A DNA stretch of 64,000 nucleotides, from positions 58,909,369 through 58,973,368 of the forward strand of contig OX442314.1 in NCBI GenBank assembly GCA_949358305.1. Direction: 5' to 3'. Shown here piece after piece: positions 40,309-48,587 of the stretch. The translations under genes and the position numbers were made by a program. Position 1 is the first letter of the stretch. Each line of letters starts with the position of its first letter. The notes beneath the pieces are model-generated. The model saw only the letters and a list, made by a program, of their open reading frames with translations, ran no database searches and was not told the DNA's origin. The DNA comes from Strigamia acuminata (taxonomy: Eukaryota; Arthropoda; Chilopoda; Geophilomorpha; Linotaeniidae).

Positions 40309-40718
40309 ATCCGTAATTTTTTTTTTAACGGTCGACGTAGACCTTTGCCTTCAGTGGCTAAATTGTGGCGCTTGGCTTCATCGACCATTTCCTTATTTGT
40401 TTTTGCCGAGTCTACGGCTTTAGCAATGCCTGCTGCACCTCCAGCCAGTCCTCCCAATGCCCCCAATAATGGAAGCAGCAATGGAAAGAATCCACCAGTT
40501 TGTCTAACCTGTTTCGTAGGTATGCTTAAAGTCATTCCTTTCTTTTTAGAACCGGCCTTTTTAATCTTATTTATCTGTCTATCAGTAAGAGACAAGCCAT
40601 GGTTGCCGTTCAGTTGTTTATACTTCAATCTTAAATGTAAGGGTATCCTTTTTTTGATGGATTTGGATACCTTTCGTTGCTGATTGGGGGTTAACGCTAC
40701 CTTATGTATTTTATACAT
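40239..40718 (-). CDS. pVI-like minor capsid / membrane-active protein
   Basis: 159 residues. Basic N-terminus, then a glycine-rich hydrophobic segment (GGFFPLLLPLLGALGGLAGG, about 75-94), an amphipathic stretch and a basic tail ending KGFYLKPYDSSAAGKMGQ. This matches the small capsid-interior proteins of Polintons and adintoviruses, compared functionally with adenovirus pVI/pX. QTGG before the hydrophobic segment resembles an adenain cleavage site. The ATG at 40718 has an A7 run 6-12 bases upstream. Confidence 0.7.
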   Translation of the reverse strand: MYKIHKVALTPNQQRKVSKSIKKRIPLHLRLKYKQLNGNHGLSLTDRQINKIKKAGSKKKGMTLSIPTKQVRQTGGFFPLLLPLLGALGGLAGGAAGIAKAVDSAKTNKEMVDEAKRHNLATEGKGLRRPLKKKLRICKTGKGFYLKPYDSSAAGKMGQ

Positions 40719-40737
40719 CTCTTATTTTTTTATAACT

Positions 40738-42060
40738 TTAATATAACACTTCAATTTTGCCTTTGTCTAATTTCATATTCATCAACCTGTCGCCTATTAT
40801 CAAAGCATAGGCTTTAGTATTGGCCGGGACTGCCGTTTCAAATTTCATTTTTATTTGCACGTCGATTATGCCGGTTTTCAACCTCTCGCTCTGTTTCGAG
40901 CAATCGATCACAATCAGCGGGTATAGTTTCGCATAATCCCACGCATTGAACATTATATCGGATGCGCCGTAATAATCTTTCCTAAATTGGATGCACAATT
41001 CCAGAAACTTACTGAAATTGCTATTTTCAAAACTCTCGTTCGAGTCTAAATAGGGATACCGCTCGGAGTTCAGGTACACGTGAACTTCGTTGACTTTAAC
41101 GGTGTCGAATATCGCCGTATTTTTGGTTTGATCGTTTCTTTTATCAGTCTGAAATCCGACGATGATGTACCGTGGTTTTTCAGAAGTGCTGGTGGTTACC
41201 ACTCGCCAGGCGTGCTCCGTGGTTTGAGGCAAGTCCGACATTTCGAACGACCAATGGCGAAACGCTAATGGAATATTCACGCCTCTATCCATGGCTGCGA
41301 GCAGACGACTCTTTTGCACATCGGATGGAATAACGTGCGGCATTAACCAATACAATTGTTGGAGAACTATTTTACCTTCGGGTATGGCAACCTGAGCTCC
41401 AGCCGTGGTTTTGGTCGCGGCTTTAAAAATGGCATCATCGTTGTGCGTTCTCATCAAAGTTAAAACTTGTTTGGCGCCGTAAATGACTTTGTTATAGTCT
41501 TCAAAGAATCCTATCAGATGGGTCAGTGGCACTAACAATGAAAAGGTACCGTGCTTTTTTGGCAACAAGTTGTATAACCTGCGCCGTTCCTCAAATCCGG
41601 GATTGTCGAGGTCCACTGATTTGCCGGACTTGTGGTCGGGTAACCAGCCCATATTTTCAATTGCGTTTTGGTGATTGTGATACGTCAAAGCGCCTTTCAT
41701 AGTGGTGGCATAGCCCGGGTAATTAATTTCGTCGATTAGTTTATCTCCGATGTGATATTTCAGGTTGCTGAAGAGAAAAGGCATGAAATTATTCACTAGC
41801 GTTGCTGCATCATCGGTGTCTTTTCCCTCCGACGCATATTCCGTTCCATCATTCTTTGTCAACTGCCCCGTTACGCATACGTAACTTTTATGGGGATGTG
41901 TCCAGATATCTTCGTTCTGTATGATTAGGCGAATTTCAGAGTTCACATTATTCAAATTTGTCTCAATAATCGGGTGATACTTGTGGTATCTGTACGCATT
42001 TACGGATTCGTCGATGACGAACGGTTGTTCGACGTCTAAATAATTTTCAGCGACTTGCAT
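40738..42060 (-). CDS. Polinton major capsid protein (double jelly roll)
   Basis: 440 residues. Length, position beside the penton-like gene, and stretches such as FVIDESVNAYRYHKYHP, WLPDHKSGKS, IPEGKIVLQQLYWLMPHV and the Tyr/Phe-rich C-terminal half fit the hexon-like major capsid protein of Polintons. The jelly-roll fold is inferred, not visible. It would form the icosahedral shell with the penton-like protein at 42268. Confidence 0.85.
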   Translation of the reverse strand: MQVAENYLDVEQPFVIDESVNAYRYHKYHPIIETNLNNVNSEIRLIIQNEDIWTHPHKSYVCVTGQLTKNDGTEYASEGKDTDDAATLVNNFMPFLFSNLKYHIGDKLIDEINYPGYATTMKGALTYHNHQNAIENMGWLPDHKSGKSVDLDNPGFEERRRLYNLLPKKHGTFSLLVPLTHLIGFFEDYNKVIYGAKQVLTLMRTHNDDAIFKAATKTTAGAQVAIPEGKIVLQQLYWLMPHVIPSDVQKSRLLAAMDRGVNIPLAFRHWSFEMSDLPQTTEHAWRVVTTSTSEKPRYIIVGFQTDKRNDQTKNTAIFDTVKVNEVHVYLNSERYPYLDSNESFENSNFSKFLELCIQFRKDYYGASDIMFNAWDYAKLYPLIVIDCSKQSERLKTGIIDVQIKMKFETAVPANTKAYALIIGDRLMNMKLDKGKIEVLY

Positions 42061-42102
42061 AGTTGCTATTTTTTAATTACGTAATATATATATATATTTT
42101 TT

Positions 42103-42258
42103 TTAAAAAGAGTTTATGTAATCTCGGTTATCAGGACGAAGCGAAGCTACTTTCATTTCCACATTGCCACCGCCTCTCATAGCCTGTTCTATTGTAGGGT
42201 TCTCTTTCGTGACGACATAATGCGTCGTAATATTTTTTTTCTTAAATATAATCGGCAT
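42103..42258 (-). CDS. 51-residue protein between the capsid genes
   Basis: ATG at 42258 preceded by TTTAAAAAAATAAG. It starts MPIIFKKKNITTHYVV and continues with IEQAMRGGGNVEMKVA. No known domain. It fills the gap between major capsid and penton-like genes with the same A-tract leader as its neighbours, so it is probably a real small virion gene. Confidence 0.55.
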   Translation of the reverse strand: MPIIFKKKNITTHYVVTKENPTIEQAMRGGGNVEMKVASLRPDNRDYINSF

Positions 42259-42267
42259 CTTATTTTT

Positions 42268-42999
42268 TTAAACTGACGTTTTTCTTCTCAAATGGAACCG
42301 CGCGGTAAAAACTTCCCCTCTGAGATCGATGGGTTTACTATCTTGATCGGTCAACCATATCCTGACTTCGTGAATTTTGGATTGATTTTTTACCGGCAAG
42401 TATAGTATGTTATTCGGCATTTCGACTATTTTGAAACCGGCCGGAACGTTCGGAAAAAATGCGTAAATAATCGGAGATGCTTCACCGTTCAAGTACGAAT
42501 CGGTAATTAAATCGCAGTGCACTAGTATGGTGTTTATGTGGAAAATGTTAACAGGATTGACCGACTCGCTGGTTCCAGCCGTATATTCGCGCTTTTCAAA
42601 TCCAAATAAATGAGCCATGTTATTCTCGTGCGTGAAATCTACGGCATATTCCATTTGACTTATCGTCAACGTTGTGGATAAAGTGTTAATATTCTCTTTT
42701 ATGTCGATGAACGGTAGGTCACTGTTTTGGTCCCAATGTCCTCTCGCTTTCATCTCGGTATGTAATCGAGCGATAATGTCGACAAGTTCATAACTACCGG
42801 GTGGGAAAGTAATGATTAGTGATGTTTTTGTTTTATCGATCGAATACACGAATACGTTGTTTTCCTCGGTGATATTTGGCATTGAATTAAAAGTCTCCAG
42901 ACTCACTAATCCCAATTCAAATTCATCCTCGCCCAGTAATAAAGGCGACGAGAATGTGGTGAGAAAATCGGTCTTTGTGCTACTCAATACAATAGACAT
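42268..42999 (-). CDS. penton-like minor capsid protein
   Basis: 243 residues from ATG 42999 (MSIVLSSTKTDF); the frame is open a little further upstream but without A-tract-linked start. Size, beta-rich appearance and the segment LLGEDEFELGLVSLETF fit the single jelly-roll penton protein of Polintons. An A8 run lies five bases upstream of the ATG. Confidence 0.8.
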   Translation of the reverse strand: MSIVLSSTKTDFLTTFSSPLLLGEDEFELGLVSLETFNSMPNITEENNVFVYSIDKTKTSLIITFPPGSYELVDIIARLHTEMKARGHWDQNSDLPFIDIKENINTLSTTLTISQMEYAVDFTHENNMAHLFGFEKREYTAGTSESVNPVNIFHINTILVHCDLITDSYLNGEASPIIYAFFPNVPAGFKIVEMPNNILYLPVKNQSKIHEVRIWLTDQDSKPIDLRGEVFTARFHLRRKTSV

Positions 43000-43009
43000 G
43001 TTGTTTTTT

Positions 43010-44143
43010 TTAATTCGCGAGAATTTTCTTACGCATGTTTTCAAACTTGGTTTTATCGAGGATTCTTTCCTCTTTTAGTTCCATAAGTATTTCTACAATT
43101 TCGTTGTCGTGAGACTGGTTTCCAGCATCCCGTAATGCATGCAACAATCGCAGCCTGTCTATTAATTCGTCCGAGTTATTGTAATACTTGTAGTCTACGG
43201 AGTTGTGCGGCCGAAACGTTTTCGTGACACCTTTGCCCGATTGTAGATATTGTGCTTGATATTGTTTGTAGTGTTGCCAAATTGGTTTAATCACTTTCAG
43301 ATACTTCTCTCCTTTAGAAGATTTTGGCCTATTAGTTGCTGGATCATGACGACTAAATAATGCTTTAGTTTTGATTAGAATGTCGGCATAATTATTTAAT
43401 GCCTTCTGATTCTGATATGGATCCAATGCTGGAATTTTGTTCAAGAGGAAATCCTTTAATTCTTTATCGAATCTATATGTTTTATTTCTTACAGAAATAT
43501 GACCCTGGATAAATGTAACTTCTTCGACTCCTATTTTAAATTTTAAGTCTTTAGTATCAAATCTGATTCCAAACACACGGTCTATATTACCCGCATTTGC
43601 AGAATAATAACTTATAAAAGATTGCAGATACGTGTCTTCCGGATCTGTTTCTCTCTTTTTCCATTCGAGACTTCTACGTACTTCCGTGCGATATTTATCA
43701 GAAACATCATCAGCATCAGCATCGTCACCAAGATTTGCTTCTTCTTCTTCCACACTTCGAAGTGATGTATTGTTCGCTTCATCGTGATCAACTAAACTTT
43801 GAGGAGTTCCACGATGACTAGAGGACAAGCTTTGGCGTAAGAACTGTCCTTTAATGGATGCATTTTCCCAATTTCTGACGGGTGTCTCTATATCCATTTT
43901 TGACATTGTCTTCTTAGGCTCGCTTTTAACGGTAGTGGAAGGTGACGGATTGAAAGACATGGGTTGGGGTGGAGATACTTGCTGCTGCTGCGGCAGGCTA
44001 TGCAATGCTGTAGTAACCGGTTTGAAGAATGCACCGAGCGCTTCATCTTCGGATCCTCTGTTTAACTTATCTTGCAGAAACTTTTTTTTCAAGCTCTGTT
44101 TTAATTTCTCGTAATTTCCACGCTGTTGTTTATTCATGTTCAT
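43010..44143 (-). CDS. Polinton DUF8207-like protein
   Basis: 377 residues. Basic N-terminus, a Gln/Pro/Ser linker, an acidic patch (EEEEANLGDDADADD), then a conserved C-terminal domain with IGVEEVTF, TNRPKSSKGEKYLK and WQHYKQYQ. This is the pattern of the Polinton protein usually found between ATPase and penton. Function unknown, perhaps core or packaging. Its ATG overlaps the ATPase end by 14 bases. Confidence 0.75.
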   Translation of the reverse strand: MNMNKQQRGNYEKLKQSLKKKFLQDKLNRGSEDEALGAFFKPVTTALHSLPQQQQVSPPQPMSFNPSPSTTVKSEPKKTMSKMDIETPVRNWENASIKGQFLRQSLSSSHRGTPQSLVDHDEANNTSLRSVEEEEANLGDDADADDVSDKYRTEVRRSLEWKKRETDPEDTYLQSFISYYSANAGNIDRVFGIRFDTKDLKFKIGVEEVTFIQGHISVRNKTYRFDKELKDFLLNKIPALDPYQNQKALNNYADILIKTKALFSRHDPATNRPKSSKGEKYLKVIKPIWQHYKQYQAQYLQSGKGVTKTFRPHNSVDYKYYNNSDELIDRLRLLHALRDAGNQSHDNEIVEILMELKEERILDKTKFENMRKKILAN

Positions 44144-44807
44144 TTTTTAAAAATGGGGAAAATTTATTTTTATATCTCCCGCTCGACATAGACTTGGTCT
44201 TGTCTATCGTGAGAAAGCCAAACGTATCATCGTCCCAACACGACTTACACATGTCTCTGAATCGAACGTACGTCATGTCCGTTCCAACATGGTTGTCAAA
44301 AACGTGTTTCATGTTTCTTTCGTCTTGTCTGAACATGATTATTAAATTGGCATTGTCTCTTATCACCTGTTTTGGGATCCGGCTATAAGTCTGACACAAG
44401 TAAAAAGAGTCTACGTTACTATGACGGCCCTGGGCAAAATATTTCTCAATATTATGTTGCTTGTCGGTCATCACATCGTCAAACACAAAAATAGACTTGT
44501 TCACGGATTTATCAAAAAGTTGTTCGGGAGACGGCACATCTTCGTTGCTCGGGAAGAAATGAGCTACCTGTTCGCCCAATTCCGATTCTAGATCCTCGAA
44601 CAACTCTCTTAACCGCTCGTATTTTGGTTGAAATAAAGTTTTAGAAAACACCATCAGCTTGTCAAATCGTAACCAGTGCAGGAAGTTTAGCAACAGATTC
44701 GTTTTCCCACATTCAGCCGGGCCACACATGATGCATCTTATGTTTTTTGGCAGAATCGACTTATCACATTTATCCAAACACCCCGTGTCAAAATTTATGA
44801 CATTCAT
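44130..44807 (-). CDS. Polinton genome-packaging ATPase (A32/FtsK-like)
   Basis: 225 residues. Walker A GPAECGKTN near residue 29 and Walker B SIFVFDDVM near 106, followed by QTYSRIPKQVIRDNANLI, typical of the A32-like packaging ATPases. It would pump DNA into the capsid. The ATG is fused to an A6 run. It diverges from the zinc ribbon/PLA2 gene with 36 bases between, so a bidirectional promoter is likely there. Confidence 0.92.
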   Translation of the reverse strand: MNVINFDTGCLDKCDKSILPKNIRCIMCGPAECGKTNLLLNFLHWLRFDKLMVFSKTLFQPKYERLRELFEDLESELGEQVAHFFPSNEDVPSPEQLFDKSVNKSIFVFDDVMTDKQHNIEKYFAQGRHSNVDSFYLCQTYSRIPKQVIRDNANLIIMFRQDERNMKHVFDNHVGTDMTYVRFRDMCKSCWDDDTFGFLTIDKTKSMSSGRYKNKFSPFLKNEHE

Positions 44808-44843
44808 TTTTTATATTCCCGTAATAAAAAAAAGAAGACAAAC

Positions 44844-44990
44844 ATGTTTTGCGTTAAATGTAAAAAGTCTACTCCTACCGGCACGTTGGAAATGGGAGTC
44901 ACTAAGAACAACAGAGCCTACAAAAGAGGTAAATGCTTGGCATGCGGGACCTTGAAATATCAGTTCATAAAAAAAAAAAATCTCCAGTAA
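44844..44990 (+). CDS. zinc-ribbon N-terminal part (DUF5679-like), frame-broken from PLA2
   Basis: 48 residues from the ATG at 44844: two Cys pairs, CVKC and CLAC, spaced as in a zinc ribbon, with VTKNNRAYKRGK between. In related elements such a ribbon is fused to the PLA2 domain. Here the frame leaves the PLA2 frame at an A12 run (44969-44980) and stops soon after. An A8 run lies ten bases before the ATG. Confidence 0.65.
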   Translation: MFCVKCKKSTPTGTLEMGVTKNNRAYKRGKCLACGTLKYQFIKKKNLQ

Positions 44991-45343
44991 CCGGAAAAGG
45001 ACTTTTGAATAAACTAATCAATAAATTACCGGTAGAAATGCATATCCCTGGGTACAATTATTGCGGCCCAGGCACAAAATTAGATAAGCGTTTAGCTAGA
45101 GGTGATAAAGGCATAAACCCATTGGATGAAGCGTGCAAGCTGCACGACATTGCTTACATAAATGAGAACTTAGAAGCCAGACACGAAGCAGACAGAAAGT
45201 TGGTCGAAGCATGTGTTTTAATCATCTCCGATCCAACAGTCAGTTTAAGCACAAAATTAGCCGCCAAAGCAATCAAAGCAACGTTCAATACCAAACTTAA
45301 ACTGGGAATGGGACTAAAAAAAAAAAAAAAATGCCCGACATAG
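44933..45343 (+). CDS. parvovirus-type phospholipase A2 domain protein
   Basis: The PLA2 part reads PGYNYCGPGT (calcium loop) and ACKLHDIAY (catalytic His-Asp), as in parvovirus VP1u and adintovirus PLA2. A Gly/Lys segment KGLLNKLINKL precedes it. An in-frame ATG at 44933 lies inside the zinc-ribbon coding region, so independent translation would lack the ribbon. It is -1 relative to the ribbon frame, with an A12 run at the changeover. In capsids this activity helps escape from endosomes; here the role is inferred. The end overlaps the integrase start by 13 bases. Confidence 0.8.
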   Translation: MLGMRDLEISVHKKKKSPVTGKGLLNKLINKLPVEMHIPGYNYCGPGTKLDKRLARGDKGINPLDEACKLHDIAYINENLEARHEADRKLVEACVLIISDPTVSLSTKLAAKAIKATFNTKLKLGMGLKKKKKCPT

Positions 45344-45478
45344 AACAACTGGTATCTGAATTACATAAGCCGGCACGTAGGCATTACGTCAGACGTCCGG
45401 TCGTATCTTTTGCAATCAACGACTTATGGCAGATCGATTTAGTCGAATTGATACCTTTTTCCCGTGTAAACAAAGGTT
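45331..45478 (+). pseudogene. Polinton integrase, 5' part (split by retrotransposon C)
   Basis: The ATG at 45331 is the last A of an A16 run. About 49 codons (MPDIEQLVSEL, then RRPVVSFAINDLWQIDLVEL with the first catalytic Asp region) end at the 5' LTR of element C. The reading frame resumes after the 3' LTR at 58602. The gene was intact until the insertion, because the two parts meet in frame once the insert and one copy of the 4-bp TSD are discounted. Confidence 0.9.
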
Positions 45479-46520
45479 TGTCACGGTCCTGACTTTAGAC
45501 AGTAATAATTTTCGAAATTTTAAGCGCATTTTGCGCCTTTCCTTTAAATTTTCCCAATTTTATTGAAAAATTGCTTTAGTTTCTTTAAATTATTTTATTT
45601 TTCCCAAATCTAAATTTATTATTTTATTTTGTATTATTTTCCTTATTTTTGATATTTATCTTTAATTTGGCCTGGTTTTAATCACCCCATCCAGACAAAT
45701 CATGAGAATTCTGCAATAAGTTGATATAATCGCGCTCTAAATTTGCATATTTCACCCCTGGTCGCCTGTTTTCTGCCCAGTCCCCATTGGGAATTGACTT
45801 GGCCTTTGACATGTGATCAGAGGTGACTTGTTCTGTCAAGACATTTTTGACAGAGAGAATAATTTTCGCCTTCGACTAGTCAACATCTTCTGTCTCAACT
45901 AGAAGATTTCCAAGTGCGATTTATGTTGCGTCTCAACGCATACGGTCACATTGCAGCCCGAATTCTCATGGTTGGCTATCTAACCACAACCTTTATTATT
46001 TGCCCATTGTTTGCGTACAAATTACTGGAAAAGCGGCGTATTCGACGGTCTTAATTCGTCAATACATTTTATGCCACGACTGTGACTTCCTCCTCAGCCT
46101 AGACATTTTGAACTTATACTCGTCTCAATTGCGTATTCATTTCATTATCGACGGTTCGACGACGTTGTCTGCGGTTTGGTACCTGTACGCGCGTTCACCC
46201 AACGTTAGCGCGTGTCCAGGAGAAGAAATATACTCTTCGTAAGTACGCCTAGCATATGACGACATTTTCCCTAGTGAAGAGCGATATTTTGGTCTTAAAA
46301 TTCGAAGTATCAACGTTCGCCATTTTGTACGGCGCCCGAATTGAATCCTGCACCCATAAAATACAGATTTCACGAATAGACGCTGTCTTAACCTAGCTAC
46401 CACCCCCGGCAAAGTTTTAAGAGTTGCAGCGCCTGCGAACCTAAATTTTCTGGTTATTACAATCCCTGGAAATTCTTAAATTTCCGAAACCATTGTTAAA
46501 AAGTCGACTACGACGTGACA
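45479..46520 (+). repeat. 5' LTR of retrotransposon C
   Basis: 1042 bp beginning TGTCACGGTCC and ending GACGTGACA. AT-rich left part, GC-richer right part. Confidence 0.95.
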
Positions 46521-46524
46521 ATCT

Positions 46525-46542
46525 TGGCGAGCTAGACAGGAT
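46525..46542 (+). other. primer binding site of retrotransposon C
   Basis: TGGCGAGCTAGACAGGAT four bases after the LTR. Its complement resembles the 3' end of a tRNA-Arg. It differs from the PBS type of A and B. Confidence 0.55.
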
Positions 46543-46670
46543 TCAACTCGAAACGTGTTCTAAGAGAACACAAACCACCATTTTCTTCAGTGAAGACTAC
46601 GCAAGTATAGGTCGTTATATTTATTTAATTAATTACTTATTTTTGCCGGCACACATATTATTATTTCAAC

Positions 46671-48587
46671 ATGGCTTCACGCGACACTTTGTCACAATCC
46701 AGTGTTTCGGACGTAGAAGCCGAACAAGCGCATACTTTGCCACTTCCAGACTCACCAACACATGAGCCGGACCAGCAGCAGGAACTACTAGTACAACCAA
46801 TATCCACAGACGTGCCATTTTCCAATCCTTGGAGGACATACGCTCAAATGGAAGCGGATCAACTCCAACATGAACGGGAAGCGGCTGCGGCACGGGATCA
46901 ATGGGAGGAAAATAGACGCCATTTGCAGGACTCACTCATGGAAAGAAGACAAATTGTGGACGGGATGCGAGCGGTTCGAGAAGACATTCAACGAGGACCG
47001 CCGCCTCCTTACCAACCTGCGTTTATGCAACCGGAACCACAGCAACATCGAAGGAATCCACCTGCATTAACGATGGAAGCATTGATGAGAGTATTACGAG
47101 AGGATAGAAGGGAGTTACAACACGAACTTCGCCAGGAGTTGCTCGAATCGATGAGGCAAATTAGGCGCGAGCTGAACGACAGAGTGGAGGAATTTATCCA
47201 TTCGCACAACGAGCGAACTCAGCCTGAACCACCAGCACCAGAAGCAGGTTCAGGGGCCACACGTCGTGGTCGAGAGGGCGCTCGGGGAGCCGACTTTTCT
47301 TTTGGAGATACTGGACGTGCGTCGGGACCACGACGCACTGGCTCTTATTCTCCGAGACGACGCCAACAACATTCACAACAGGGAGACACGACTTCCAATG
47401 TTCCACGGGACCCACCACCGAATCCTGACCCGGATTCCGCTCAAGGAGGTAGTCAAGGCATACCACTCAGCGCCTCAAGACAACTGCCTCACACGAGATC
47501 TCAACTCTCGTTGGAGTCGGAGGATCAGCGTCAAGCCGCTCAGGTTGGAAGGTATAAACTTAAAGTTGAAAAAATTCCATACTTTGACCCGGATGAAGCT
47601 ACTTTCGACACAGTGGACTTGTTCCTAGGTAAGCTATATGCGCACATGTTTACCATGGGAGCACCGGAGGGAATATATTTGAAAGTATACGTGGTTCTCG
47701 CGCTCCGAAATAGAGCGCAACGTTGGTGGATGGCTCTAACTCCAAAACCAAACAATTGGGAGGACTTTGAATTAGTTTTCAGGCAGGTATTTTCCATTAA
47801 TTCAGCTTTAGCTAATGTTAAGTTGTCTCAACGCAAACAAAAGCCGGGGGAATCAACTATGTCGTTCCTCAGCGAGATGATTCATTATTTAAATATTGCT
47901 GGATACAAGGACAAGGGCTTGCAGTGGGAACGAGTTCAGGGCATGATGCAAACTCAAGTCGTACAATTAATGCGCTCTTGGTGCATCAGGACGATCGACG
48001 ACGCAGTCAAAATGGGCAACGATGTCGATAATCGCCTTCAGTTGGATTCGTTGCGGACTTTTGAGTACAAACAGTGCGGAGTTTCGGACCAAGAGATGCC
48101 TTTACCCGCAGGAGTGGGTCCTGCCACACGTACCAGAACAGAGGAGGAGAAGTTAAATCAACAATCTACTTCGTCCAGGTCTGGTCGTTTTTCAAGATTC
48201 AACAAAGTATTTACAGCATTGCTCGAGGACATGTCGGCGTGCGCGCTCGATCCAGAAGATCCCAACAGCGAGGAAACCAATAAGGACCCGCCAAAGGAGT
48301 CTGCATCAGCGGCAGCACAGAAATCTGATGTCCACGCCATGACTGCGATTACTGCACCAACACCTAGAACGGATACACAGCACACATGTCCCAAGGACGT
48401 TGTCATTTTTCCAGCCGCTAAAGAAGCGCCTTCAGAGCCAAAGCTCCCGAAGAATGCTATGTGGAGAAAAACACCAACGGACAAATGGTACATGTCTGAC
48501 AGGCAATCATGGAGGCCTGTGTGCCCCGTTTGTGGCAAGGAATGGAGTCGTCAGTCGGGAAACGCAAGCGGCCTGCTCAAAGCATGA
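46671..48587 (+). CDS. gag: Gag of retrotransposon C
   Basis: 638 residues from the ATG at 46671. A Gln/Glu-rich helical N-terminus and coiled-coil part (about 60-180), a Pro/Arg/Ser linker, then the gag core with YFDPDEATFDTVDLFLGKL and ALRNRAQRWWMAL (about 300-400). The C-terminus has only CPVC and no full CCHC knuckle, unlike Gag of A and B. The end overlaps pol in the -1 frame. Confidence 0.88.
   Translation: MASRDTLSQSSVSDVEAEQAHTLPLPDSPTHEPDQQQELLVQPISTDVPFSNPWRTYAQMEADQLQHEREAAAARDQWEENRRHLQDSLMERRQIVDGMRAVREDIQRGPPPPYQPAFMQPEPQQHRRNPPALTMEALMRVLREDRRELQHELRQELLESMRQIRRELNDRVEEFIHSHNERTQPEPPAPEAGSGATRRGREGARGADFSFGDTGRASGPRRTGSYSPRRRQQHSQQGDTTSNVPRDPPPNPDPDSAQGGSQGIPLSASRQLPHTRSQLSLESEDQRQAAQVGRYKLKVEKIPYFDPDEATFDTVDLFLGKLYAHMFTMGAPEGIYLKVYVVLALRNRAQRWWMALTPKPNNWEDFELVFRQVFSINSALANVKLSQRKQKPGESTMSFLSEMIHYLNIAGYKDKGLQWERVQGMMQTQVVQLMRSWCIRTIDDAVKMGNDVDNRLQLDSLRTFEYKQCGVSDQEMPLPAGVGPATRTRTEEEKLNQQSTSSRSGRFSRFNKVFTALLEDMSACALDPEDPNSEETNKDPPKESASAAAQKSDVHAMTAITAPTPRTDTQHTCPKDVVIFPAAKEAPSEPKLPKNAMWRKTPTDKWYMSDRQSWRPVCPVCGKEWSRQSGNASGLLKA
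48557..48563 (+). promoter_or_regulatory. -1 frameshift heptamer G_GGA_AAC at the gag/pol junction of C
   Basis: The gag frame reads TCG GGA AAC, an exact X_XXY_YYZ heptamer of a type used by several retroviruses, 25-30 bases before the gag stop. The pol frame is -1 and opens only after a stop at 48497, so the site lies inside the allowed overlap. Confidence 0.75.
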
